Source: [Clostridium] scindens ATCC 35704
GTDB taxonomy: Bacteria > Bacillota > Clostridia > Lachnospirales > Lachnospiraceae
NCBI RefSeq assembly: GCF_004295125.1
Contig: NZ_CP036170.1
Location: forward strand, 561,501-625,500
Length of the DNA stretch: 64,000 bases
Reading direction: 5' to 3'
Both the position numbers and the translations under genes were made by a program. Below are positions 1 through 7,485 of the stretch, piece after piece (position 1 is the first letter of the stretch; every line of letters starts with the position of its first letter). The notes under the pieces are model-generated. The model was given only the letters and a program-made list of their open reading frames with translations, was not told the origin of the DNA and searched no databases.

Positions 1-417
1 GCAGATGGAGCAAATTGTCCCATCCAGCTGGATCTGTGGAGAAGCATCTACAACATAACCTTTTTCCAGGCCTATCTTCTCATTGCAGCAGGCGGCTATA
101 TAGGTACTTTATTTGCCTCTACGCTTTCTATGCTTGTATCCGCGGCAGCACGTTCTACTGCGACAGCAATTATCGTGCCTTTTATTCTATTGTGCGCCTT
201 TCCTTTTTTGAGCAGGATCATTACATTGCCTCAGATCTGCTCGTTCTTCCCGGACCAGCTGCTAGAGGTATATATCTCCATCAAAGACTTCGCACTGGTG
301 GAAATAGGCGGCAAGGTAATGGATATCGCAGGGGTAATCCTTCCCGCTTATCTGGCTGCCTGCCTGTTGCTCCAGCCTGTATTGTATCGTATTTATAAAA
401 AAGCGGAAGTACGATAA
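1..417 (+). CDS. ABC-2 type transporter permease, C-terminal part (5' end outside window)
   Basis: The reading frame is open from base 1, so the gene enters the window already in progress; about 138 C-terminal residues are visible. The segment has hydrophobic stretches near FFQAYLLIAAGGYIGTLFA, ARSTATAIIVPFILLCAFPF and VILPAYLAACLLLQPVLY, which fits the last membrane helices of an ABC-2 family permease, and it ends in a short basic tail (YRIYKKAEVR) typical of the cytoplasmic end of such subunits. The partner ATPase would lie upstream, outside the window. It converges with the macrodomain gene, with 18 bases between the two stops. The family call rests on hydrophobic pattern and general resemblance; the substrate cannot be inferred. 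Confidence 0.6.
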   Translation, partial: ADGANCPIQLDLWRSIYNITFFQAYLLIAAGGYIGTLFASTLSMLVSAAARSTATAIIVPFILLCAFPFLSRIITLPQICSFFPDQLLEVYISIKDFALVEIGGKVMDIAGVILPAYLAACLLLQPVLYRIYKKAEVR

Positions 418-435
418 TCCGAATCAATCCTGGCT

Positions 436-1239
436 TTACTGTAATAACTTTTTATAGATGTTATAATCCTCTTCTTTAAACACATTGAAGATCACCCGTT
501 CCAGCTTGGAGGAAGACAGGTAGCGATCCACCGTCTCTACGGCGATCTGGGCCGCCAGTTTGTTGGGAAAATGAAATTCTCCAGTGGAGATGCAGCAGAA
601 CGCGATGGACTTAAGCCCTTCCTTCTCTGCCAGCTTCATGCAGTTTAAATAGCAGGACTTGAGTTCCTCTTTCTGCCTCTGCGTCACCTCCAGCCCCACG
701 ATTGGGCCTACCGTATGAATTACATGGCTGGCTGGCAGATTGTATCCCTGCGTGATCTTCGCTTTTCCCGTGGGCTCTTCATGGCCCTGCTCTTCCATCA
801 TCCTGGCGCACTCGTTCCGAAGCTGTATCCCCGCCGCGGAATGGATTGCATTGTCAATACAGCCGTGGCAGGGCACAAAGCATCCAAGCATCTGGCTATT
901 GGCGGCATTGACGATGGCATCCGCCCGAAGCCTGGTAATATCCCCTCTCCAGAGGGAGATCCTGTCCATATTCTTGATGCCGATACAGGTGTAGATGTCT
1001 CCAATGACCGGGATATCCTCATAATCCACAATGCCTTTTTCTTCTGCCTCTTCTGTCAGGAACTCGTCCTGTCCGGTCATGAATTCTTCTGAAGCCTCCC
1101 CTGGCCAGCGCACATTCATTAGGCTTCTTAGAAGCCGACGCTTCTCATCATAATTTATGGGCTCTCTGATGGATGCATATCCATCGTTTTCATTCTTCAA
1201 ATATCGAATCAGGCTATCTACTCTCTCTTCTCTTATCAT
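436..1239 (-). CDS. Macrodomain protein, probable zinc-dependent ADP-ribosyl hydrolase
   Basis: A 267-residue protein with a roughly 90-residue N-terminal extension and a macrodomain from about residue 91 to the end. The ADP-ribose-binding core is visible as WRGDITRLRADAIVNAANSQ (98-117), followed by GCFVPCHGCIDNAIH (119-133). This Cys/His/Cys insertion is characteristic of the zinc-dependent macrodomain subgroup related to those linked with SirTM sirtuins, which remove ADP-ribose from proteins. The glycine-rich second loop is CCISTGEFHFP. The start is supported by AGGAGG five bases upstream; that motif overlaps the end of the glycosylase gene, so the two are probably co-transcribed. A sirtuin lies 8 kb away, not adjacent. 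The hydrolase activity is inferred from the family. Confidence 0.82.
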   Translation of the reverse strand: MIREERVDSLIRYLKNENDGYASIREPINYDEKRRLLRSLMNVRWPGEASEEFMTGQDEFLTEEAEEKGIVDYEDIPVIGDIYTCIGIKNMDRISLWRGDITRLRADAIVNAANSQMLGCFVPCHGCIDNAIHSAAGIQLRNECARMMEEQGHEEPTGKAKITQGYNLPASHVIHTVGPIVGLEVTQRQKEELKSCYLNCMKLAEKEGLKSIAFCCISTGEFHFPNKLAAQIAVETVDRYLSSSKLERVIFNVFKEEDYNIYKKLLQ

Positions 1240-1248
1240 AGGCTCCTC

Positions 1249-1749
1249 CTAGTCCTGCAAGCATCCGGCAATCACCGAATACGCCCGGTAAAGTTCCTCG
1301 TAGGTTGTCCGGCAGTTAGCCGGGCTGGTGGATGGAAGTCCGATAGCCTCTACCCCTGTCTCAGGGTAGCAATATCTCTTATATAACTGGGCTGCCTTAG
1401 TCCCTGTCGTGAATATGGCCCGGATATCCGCATGATCAAGAATCCTCTTCATATCATTGGCCTTCGCGTTGCGGATACTACCGTCATCCGCTCCTTTGAT
1501 CTCGCATCCGGCCAGCACGTCCCAGACAGCGATACGGTTTCGCAGCGCAAAAGCAATCTTCTCCTCCTTTGTCAGTGGAAGTTCCTCACCGCACACGTCC
1601 GATATTACCTTCCAGAAGCGATTCCTGGGATGCCCGTAATAGAATCCCACTTCCCTTGACTTCGGAGAAGGCATGGTTCCCAGCATAAGAATCCGGGACT
1701 CCTTATCATAGATTGGCTGGAAGTTATGAGTAATGTATTCTGGCTCCAT
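1249..1749 (-). CDS. Hypoxanthine/uracil-DNA glycosylase (UDG superfamily, deoxyinosine type)
   Basis: A 166-residue protein with the uracil-DNA-glycosylase fold signatures. The first motif is LMLGTMPSPKSRE (about 21-33), followed by FYYGHPRNRFW (36-46), the pattern of the small deoxyinosine (hypoxanthine) DNA glycosylases; the second motif region is LPSTSPANC near residue 139. Such enzymes excise deaminated bases to start base-excision repair. The start has AAGGAG nine bases upstream. It sits between a MutS-like gene and the macrodomain gene with gaps of 14 and 9 bases, so the three look like one transcript related to nucleic-acid damage. Substrate preference (hypoxanthine or uracil) cannot be decided from sequence alone. 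Confidence 0.82.
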   Translation of the reverse strand: MEPEYITHNFQPIYDKESRILMLGTMPSPKSREVGFYYGHPRNRFWKVISDVCGEELPLTKEEKIAFALRNRIAVWDVLAGCEIKGADDGSIRNAKANDMKRILDHADIRAIFTTGTKAAQLYKRYCYPETGVEAIGLPSTSPANCRTTYEELYRAYSVIAGCLQD

Positions 1750-1763
1750 CTTATCACGCTCCT

Positions 1764-3422
1764 TTATTCAGACGCAAGCAACCGGTAGATGCGTTCCGCG
1801 TCAGATACAATCTGCCCGGGGAATCCCACGTATTCCAGAAGGCGTATGGCATTCGTCTTTTCATTGATTCCCCTGTGGATTTTATAGTCAAATACAATGT
1901 CATCCTCCCCCTCCTGCTCGCAGAAATAATAATGCTCATACTCCCGGTCAAGCAGTTTCACCAATTCCATATCATGGGAGGCTACCAGCACCAGGCAGTT
2001 CCTCTCTTCTAAGTACCTCAGGATTGCCGCGGAGGCCGCAATCCGCTCCTTCGTATTGGTTCCCCGAAGGATCTCGTCTATCGCGCAGATCACCAATTCA
2101 TTCTCCTGCATATATCCAAGCATGCGGTTCAGCGACCGGATCTCCTTCATATAATAACTTTCGCCTTCCATCAGGCTGTCCTTCACAGCCATGGATGTGG
2201 CTATGTAGGCATGAGGAATCTCTGCGATGCCTGCCATGCAGGTATGGATGGTCTGAGCCAGGATGCAGTTTACCGTTACAGCCTTGATGAAGGTGGATTT
2301 TCCGGATGCATTCGACCCTGTTACGATGCTGTTCCTAACCATCACGACATCATTTAAGACCGGCTCTTTCAGCAGGGGATGGTACAGGCCCTCCAGATGA
2401 ACACAGGAATCCTGGCTGAACTTTGGCAGGCAGTAAAGCGGCAGGCTTTTTCGGAATGACACCACGCTGATCAGGGCATCCAGTTCCCCCACAAGACGGT
2501 ATACCTTTTTAAAATGCTCCATCTTCCGCTTCAACTGCCTTATAGCCTGGTTATACATGGTAAAATCAATGAGCGTGGCTCCCGTGAGGTAGGTTGCGAA
2601 TAGTTCCATCGCGTCTCCTTGCATCCCGGCCTGTCTGCGCACCGTTGCCTTTCGAAGCCGCTTCTCTGCCTCGCCCAGCTGCGCCACATGCATCGATATC
2701 TCGCCAAATCGTTTCTCATAGCCGCCGCTGGTTCCTTTTGTCAACTCTCGTCCAGTATAGATCAGCCCCCGGACGCTCTCCATCAGTTCCAGATGGATCT
2801 CATACTTCTGCTTCATAACCGCATAAATGCAAAGATTGCATATAAATATCATACCAAATACTGTCAATCCATATCCATTTCTAAGGATGACCGCCCCAGC
2901 CAGAGAGAGGAAAAGAAGCGCCTGCATTAGCCGGTAGAACCAGCTGTGGCCAATCTGGAAATCTTCGATCTCATCCAGGACTTGCGGCAGATAATAGCTG
3001 CTGTCCCTTTTTCCGAGCGCCATCAGCTTGACCTGGGCTTCTTCCCTTTCCCTCTCGTTATCTTCCATGTAGCGCATCTTCTCTTCCATCTTCTCAAGCG
3101 AAGCCGTATCCTGGGATACGTTCCTTAACAGCGCATAGAGGTACTGCTCTCCCGCAAAAGACTCGCATTGGTTCATGCGCTCGTAAATCTGGTTCATATC
3201 CAGATCGCCCCACGTAAGATCATCCAGGGGATGCAAGGCCTGTTCACTGACCGCGTTCCAGTACATAGATATCTCTTTATAATCATAAGCAGCAGGCTCC
3301 GGCATCCGTCCGAATTTCTTCCTGACAATCCGATATGCCCTCCTTATCCTCTCCCATCTTGCATACACGCTTCCGATAACGAATACGCAGATCAGGCCTG
3401 CAATCACAATGGCCGACTCCAT
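1764..3422 (-). CDS. Membrane-anchored MutS-family ATPase (MutS-like, not canonical MutS)
   Basis: A 552-residue protein carrying the MutS-type C-terminal ATPase: Walker A TGSNASGKST (about 368-377), Walker B LVICAIDEILRGTN, then VLVASHDMEL. It lacks the N-terminal mismatch-recognition domain of MutS1. It instead has a membrane segment at residues 1-20 and a second hydrophobic pair around 167-203 (ALLFLSLAGAVIL, VFGMIFICNLCIYAV). The central part would form the lever/clamp helices. This layout matches the poorly characterised short MutS-like proteins of clostridia and Bacteroidetes, not the repair enzyme. The start has AAGGAGG seven bases upstream. It is first in a likely operon with the glycosylase and macrodomain genes. 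Function is unknown; DNA binding is inferred only from the ATPase family. Confidence 0.75.
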   Translation of the reverse strand: MESAIVIAGLICVFVIGSVYARWERIRRAYRIVRKKFGRMPEPAAYDYKEISMYWNAVSEQALHPLDDLTWGDLDMNQIYERMNQCESFAGEQYLYALLRNVSQDTASLEKMEEKMRYMEDNEREREEAQVKLMALGKRDSSYYLPQVLDEIEDFQIGHSWFYRLMQALLFLSLAGAVILRNGYGLTVFGMIFICNLCIYAVMKQKYEIHLELMESVRGLIYTGRELTKGTSGGYEKRFGEISMHVAQLGEAEKRLRKATVRRQAGMQGDAMELFATYLTGATLIDFTMYNQAIRQLKRKMEHFKKVYRLVGELDALISVVSFRKSLPLYCLPKFSQDSCVHLEGLYHPLLKEPVLNDVVMVRNSIVTGSNASGKSTFIKAVTVNCILAQTIHTCMAGIAEIPHAYIATSMAVKDSLMEGESYYMKEIRSLNRMLGYMQENELVICAIDEILRGTNTKERIAASAAILRYLEERNCLVLVASHDMELVKLLDREYEHYYFCEQEGEDDIVFDYKIHRGINEKTNAIRLLEYVGFPGQIVSDAERIYRLLASE

Positions 3423-3598
3423 AGGCAGTCCTCCTTATTACGCTTATTGGATATATCTTAACACGAAACCACTTTTTTTGCCATATAAAGACTAAAAAGG
3501 CAGACTGTAGACAAAGTCCGGAGCATCCGCTCGGGATTTTTTCGTAAAGAGCTTCTCATATAGAAAAGAGAATGATTGCATTTTATCCATACATATTT

Positions 3599-4372
3599 TC
3601 AATATATCATCAGAGAAAGATACCAGTCAATCAGCCGAATCCCATAAAGCAGACTGATTGCCATGCCTATGCACAGGAATGGCCCGAAAGGAAAATGGGC
3701 CTTGCGGTCAGCCTTCTGGGCAGCCAGAAGATAGCACCCGTAGATGCCGCCAAAGAGAATGGCCAATGCTGCCGATACCAGCGTGATCTTCCATCCCAGA
3801 AATAGTCCGCAGGCAGCCATCAGTTTAATATCTCCGCCCCCAAAAGCCCCGGGAATCACGATCGATAGCACAAGCATCGGAAGGCTTACACACAGCGCGC
3901 CTGCCAGACGGGCTAAAAGCGAAGTCTCGGGCATGGTGAATATGGATATGGCCGCAAGTATCACCATCGCGATCTGGCATCCATCTTCAATCTCCATTGT
4001 TTCTATATCCAGGAATGCCACCACCGTCAATATGCAAAAAAATGCAAATACCGTCAGGGCCGTTCCGTAGTTTTCGTATTTATACACGCACAGCAGCGCC
4101 AGGAGGCCTCCCAGCACTTCTATCAGCGTATCCCTGATTCCGATGGCTGCCTTGCAGTAACGGCATTTCCCATTCAGGAACAGGTAACTGAATACTGGCA
4201 CCAGGTCCTTAGGTTCCAGCCTCTCCCCGCAGGAGGGGCATATAGAGAAGTACTTTACAAAGGACATCTGCCTTGGCACCCGGTAAATAATCACATTTAA
4301 AAACGAAAAAATGCAAGTTCCTGCAATGATCACCAATATGCCCATTATAATTTCACATATCAATACTCCCAT
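3599..4372 (-). CDS. Prepilin peptidase (type IV leader peptidase, A24 family)
   Basis: A 257-residue polytopic membrane protein that cleaves, and in two-domain members methylates, type IV prepilin-like proteins. The N-terminal domain has paired CxxC motifs at C45/C48 and C70/C73 (CPSCGERL, CRYCKA), as in the zinc-binding PilD/GspO type. The two catalytic aspartates of the A24 family are visible as D122 in LDIETMEIEDG and D181 in FGGGDIKLMA. Length fits full two-domain enzymes. The start has AAGGAGG five bases upstream. No pilin, ATPase or pilus assembly gene lies nearby, so the substrate is encoded elsewhere (pilus, competence pseudopilus or secretion system). Confidence 0.9.
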   Translation of the reverse strand: MGVLICEIIMGILVIIAGTCIFSFLNVIIYRVPRQMSFVKYFSICPSCGERLEPKDLVPVFSYLFLNGKCRYCKAAIGIRDTLIEVLGGLLALLCVYKYENYGTALTVFAFFCILTVVAFLDIETMEIEDGCQIAMVILAAISIFTMPETSLLARLAGALCVSLPMLVLSIVIPGAFGGGDIKLMAACGLFLGWKITLVSAALAILFGGIYGCYLLAAQKADRKAHFPFGPFLCIGMAISLLYGIRLIDWYLSLMIY

Positions 4373-4723
4373 ACATTCCTCCTTGCATAAATTATATAGT
4401 GAAACCTTTTTGTTCTTACTTTTGTCTCCAATTCTTAATCATTAACTATTATCCTCCTATTTCTGATTATGAACCTTAGTCTTGGGCCTGCACTTGTTTT
4501 ATGTAATCTGCCCTCTGGCTGGAGAAAAGTTCCTAACCCCGTCATTTCAGCATTTCATGACATCTTTATTAATAATATGTTTAATATACACTTTTCTTCA
4601 AATATTATCAATAATCAACAAACCAATCCTAATCATACATTCTTATGCATTTTCCTGAAAATTTAGTTTGATCATGGCAGATGTGTCAAAAAATAAACTT
4701 TATCCTAAAATTACATATTAAAA
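4373..4723. other. AT-rich intergenic stretch, no gene seen
   Basis: About 350 bases between the prepilin peptidase start and the hydE promoter. It is AT-rich, and its only plus-strand ORF (about 65 codons from 4469) has no good ribosome-binding site and no recognisable product. The promoter of the leftward prepilin peptidase presumably lies at the left end, but I could not pick a convincing -35/-10 pair. Confidence 0.5.
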
Positions 4724-4752
4724 TTGCATAAACAATTCCCCTATGCTATAAT
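4724..4752 (+). promoter_or_regulatory. Sigma-70 type promoter of the hydEGF leader
   Basis: The -35 element TTGCAT is at 4724-4729 and a perfect -10 TATAAT at 4747-4752, with exactly 17 bases between. Transcription would start near 4759, giving a leader of about 180 bases before hydE. No other good promoter was seen before hydE, hydG or hydF. Confidence 0.8.
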
Positions 4753-4758
4753 TTTTCC

Positions 4759-4879
4759 AACACGTACTAATCACAAAGGGTAACGCCTGCGTGAAAAGGC
4801 GCACAGATTCGTATGATATATAGGGGCAGGGGAATTCTGCCTTTTTAGGACCTGACGCCATAGGCGCCGGGTCTTTTTT
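4759..4879 (+). ncRNA. Structured leader RNA of hydEGF ending in an intrinsic terminator (candidate riboswitch/attenuator or small RNA)
   Basis: From the predicted start the RNA can fold into an outer helix of 4763-4772 with 4806-4815 (CGTAC-T-AATC / GATT-C-GTATG) enclosing a 5-bp hairpin (CGCCT 4784-4788 with AGGCG 4797-4801). Next comes a second hairpin at 4822-4844 (core GGCAG/CTGCC), then a terminator at 4849-4879: an 11-position stem with 10 pairs, a 3-base loop and six T residues. A terminator between promoter and hydE means transcription must read through for the maturases to be made, as in riboswitch or protein-controlled attenuation. It could also be a stand-alone RNA of about 120 nt. 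I recognise no known riboswitch class here; pairing was done by eye. Confidence 0.6.
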
Positions 4880-4938
4880 ATTCGGTTTCATCATGAAGAA
4901 GGCGCGGTAGAACGAATACTAATAGGATGGGGTGATCT

Positions 4939-5988
4939 ATGAAAGATTTAAAGTATTTAATTGATAAGCTGAAGACACAAAGATCCCTGACTAGGGATGA
5001 ATGGACAGCGCTGATTGTCGGAAGGACGCCGGAACTTGCCGGATATCTCTTCGAACTCGCCCGCAAGGAGCGCCACCTGCACTACGGACATGACGTGTAT
5101 GTCCGGGGGCTGATCGAATTTACCAACTATTGCAGAAATGACTGCCTCTATTGCGGCATCCGCAAAAGCAATCCCCACGTCAGCCGCTACCGGCTTAGTG
5201 AGGAACATATTCTGGACTGCTGCCGGATCGGGTATGATCTGGGATTTCGCACCTTCGTGCTGCAAGGCGGGGAGGATGGCTATTACACCAGGGAGCGGAT
5301 GGTACATCTGATTGAGCGCATCCGGTTCAGACATCCGGATTGCGCCATCACGCTTTCCATCGGCGAGAAATCCCGGGAGGACTACCAGGCATTCTATGAG
5401 GCAGGCGCCAACCGGTATCTCTTACGGCACGAGACATTTAACGCCAACCACTATTCCAGGCTGCATCCGCCGTCTTTAAGCGCTGCGGCCCGGCAGAAAT
5501 GTCTCTGGGATCTAAAAGACATTGGCTACCAGACAGGCACTGGATTCATGGTGGGCTCGCCTTACCAGACGCCACAGGATCTGGCCGAAGATATGCTCTT
5601 TATCCGGGAACTCAATCCGCAGATGGTGGGCATCGGGCCATTTATTCCCCACCATGACACGCCGTTTTCCAACGAGGCGGTCGGAACTCTGGAACTGACT
5701 TTGTTTATGCTGGGGCTTCTTAGGCTGATGCTTCCCAAGGTCCTGCTGCCATCCACCACGGCGCTTGGCACCATCGATCCGAAGGGGCGGGAACTTGGAA
5801 TTCTGGCGGGGGCTAATGTGGTCATGCCCAATCTGTCGCCTACCGGCGTGCGAAAGGACTATGCGCTGTATGACAACAAGATCTGCACCGGGGACGAGGC
5901 CGCGGAATGCCGCCAATGCCTGGAGAGGCGCATGGAATCCATCGGCTACCGCGTCGTCACAGCCAGGGGCGATTCGCTGAACCTATAA
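4939..5988 (+). CDS. hydE: [FeFe]-hydrogenase maturase HydE (radical SAM)
   Basis: A 349-residue radical-SAM enzyme that works with HydG and HydF to build the 2Fe subcluster of the hydrogenase H-cluster. The SAM-binding [4Fe-4S] motif CRNDCLYC is at C65/C69/C72, preceded by GLIEFTNY, with the glycine-rich QGGEDGYY shortly after. Near the C-terminus a second cysteine set C-x7-C-x2-C (about 316-327, ICTGDEAAECRQC) matches the accessory cluster site found in many HydE proteins. Length is normal. The ATG is preceded by GGGGTGAT. It is first in hydE-hydG-hydF, 36 bases upstream of hydG, behind the leader terminator. Likely partner: the hydrogenase at 40.5-42.6 kb. Confidence 0.95.
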   Translation: MKDLKYLIDKLKTQRSLTRDEWTALIVGRTPELAGYLFELARKERHLHYGHDVYVRGLIEFTNYCRNDCLYCGIRKSNPHVSRYRLSEEHILDCCRIGYDLGFRTFVLQGGEDGYYTRERMVHLIERIRFRHPDCAITLSIGEKSREDYQAFYEAGANRYLLRHETFNANHYSRLHPPSLSAAARQKCLWDLKDIGYQTGTGFMVGSPYQTPQDLAEDMLFIRELNPQMVGIGPFIPHHDTPFSNEAVGTLELTLFMLGLLRLMLPKVLLPSTTALGTIDPKGRELGILAGANVVMPNLSPTGVRKDYALYDNKICTGDEAAECRQCLERRMESIGYRVVTARGDSLNL

Positions 5989-6024
5989 ACGATTATGCTA
6001 TCTGATATCAGGAGGAAATAAGTT

Positions 6025-7446
6025 ATGTATGATGTAAATTCAAAACACGCTGAAGACTTTATCAACCACGAGGAGATTTTGGAGACTCTCGCTTACGCGG
6101 ATGAGAACAAGGATAATCTGGAACTGGTGGAATCCTTGATCAATAAGGCTGCCTTAAGAAAGGGACTTTCCCACAGAGAGGCCTCCGTGCTTCTTGCCTG
6201 TCAGGACCCCGCCATGAACGAGAAGATATTCAAGCTGGCAGAACAGATTAAGAAGGATTTCTACGGAAACCGTATCGTCATGTTCGCCCCTCTGTACCTT
6301 TCCAACTACTGTATCAATGGATGCACCTACTGTCCTTATCATATGAAGAACAAGCATATCGCAAGGAAGAAACTGACCCAGGAAGAGATCCGCAAGGAAG
6401 TCATCGCGCTCCAGGATATGGGGCACAAGCGTCTGGCTCTGGAGGCCGGCGAGGATCCGGTGCACAACACCATGGATTATTACCTGGAATGCATTGACAC
6501 CATATATAAAATCAAGCATAAAAATGGGGCCATCCGCAGGGTAAATATCAACATCGCAGCCACGACGGCGGACAATTACCGCCTTCTGAAAGAAGCAGGG
6601 ATCGGTACATACATCCTGTTCCAGGAGACCTATCATAAGGAAAGTTATCTGCAGCTCCATCCCACGGGTCCGAAGCATGATTACGACTATCACACTGAGG
6701 CTATGGACCGCGCTATGGAAGGCGGCATTGACGATGTGGGAGTAGGCGTTCTGTTCGGCCTGGATAAGTTTCGCTATGAATTTGCAGGACTTCTGATGCA
6801 TGCAGAGCATCTGGAAGCAGCATTCGGCGTTGGCCCGCATACCATCAGCGTACCCCGCCTGCGCAATGCCGACGACATCGACGCGTCCTCCTTTACCAAT
6901 GGAATCGATGACGATACCTTTGCCAAGATCGTGGCCTGCATAAGAATCGCGGTTCCATACACCGGCATGATCATCTCCACCAGGGAAAGCCAGAAAACCA
7001 GAGAGCGCGTTCTTCACCTGGGCATCTCCCAGATCAGCGGAGGTTCCAGAACCAGCGTCGGCGGCTACTGCGAGCCGGAGCCGGAAGATGAGAAATCCGA
7101 GCAGTTCGATGTCATCGACAACCGTACTTTGGATGAGGTCGTTCGCTGGCTGATCGAGATGGAATACATACCAAGTTTCTGTACTGCATGCTACCGGGAA
7201 GGCAGAACCGGCGACCGCTTCATGTCCCTTTGCAAGAGCGGGCAGATCCAGAACTGCTGCCATCCCAACGCGCTGATGACGCTGGAGGAATACTTGACCG
7301 ATTACGCTTCTCCTGAGACAAAAGCGCTTGGGCAGAAACTGATCGACAAGGAAGTATTCAACGTACCGAATGAAAAGGCGCGCGCGGTAGTCCTGGAGAA
7401 TCTGAAACTGATCCGTGAAGACAACCGAAGAGATTTCCGTTTCTAA
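6025..7446 (+). CDS. hydG: [FeFe]-hydrogenase maturase HydG (radical SAM tyrosine lyase)
   Basis: A 473-residue enzyme of the ThiH-like radical-SAM group that cleaves tyrosine to supply the CO and cyanide ligands of the H-cluster. The radical-SAM motif CINGCTYC is at C96/C100/C103, within FAPLYLSNYCINGCTYCPYH. The C-terminal cluster site typical of HydG is present as CTACYREGRTGDRFM with a later cysteine pair in QIQNCCHPNA. It has a strong AGGAGG site eight bases before the ATG. It lies between hydE and hydF with 39 bases to hydF, so the three are co-transcribed. The long opposite-strand ORF over this gene is a coding shadow. Confidence 0.96.
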   Translation: MYDVNSKHAEDFINHEEILETLAYADENKDNLELVESLINKAALRKGLSHREASVLLACQDPAMNEKIFKLAEQIKKDFYGNRIVMFAPLYLSNYCINGCTYCPYHMKNKHIARKKLTQEEIRKEVIALQDMGHKRLALEAGEDPVHNTMDYYLECIDTIYKIKHKNGAIRRVNINIAATTADNYRLLKEAGIGTYILFQETYHKESYLQLHPTGPKHDYDYHTEAMDRAMEGGIDDVGVGVLFGLDKFRYEFAGLLMHAEHLEAAFGVGPHTISVPRLRNADDIDASSFTNGIDDDTFAKIVACIRIAVPYTGMIISTRESQKTRERVLHLGISQISGGSRTSVGGYCEPEPEDEKSEQFDVIDNRTLDEVVRWLIEMEYIPSFCTACYREGRTGDRFMSLCKSGQIQNCCHPNALMTLEEYLTDYASPETKALGQKLIDKEVFNVPNEKARAVVLENLKLIREDNRRDFRF

Positions 7447-7485
7447 TTATAGGTCCATCCGGGCCCAAAGGAGGTATTCGAAATT

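Noticed and set aside
3510-3545. Small hairpin followed by T-run on the plus strand
   Set aside because: No plus-strand gene precedes it, and on the minus strand no T-run follows, so it cannot be assigned as a terminator.
4771-4806. Leader of hydE compared with c-di-GMP (GEMM) riboswitch
   Set aside because: GAAA loop and GGCGCACAG look vaguely similar, but the order of conserved bases and the second helix do not match.
4822-4844. GGGGCAGGGGAATTC resembles the start of an FMN riboswitch
   Set aside because: The other conserved FMN elements do not follow, and the stretch is explained by a simple hairpin with CTGCC.
6154-7263. 369-codon ORF antisense to hydG
   Set aside because: No ribosome-binding site, no domain, and hydG is certain; shadow ORF.
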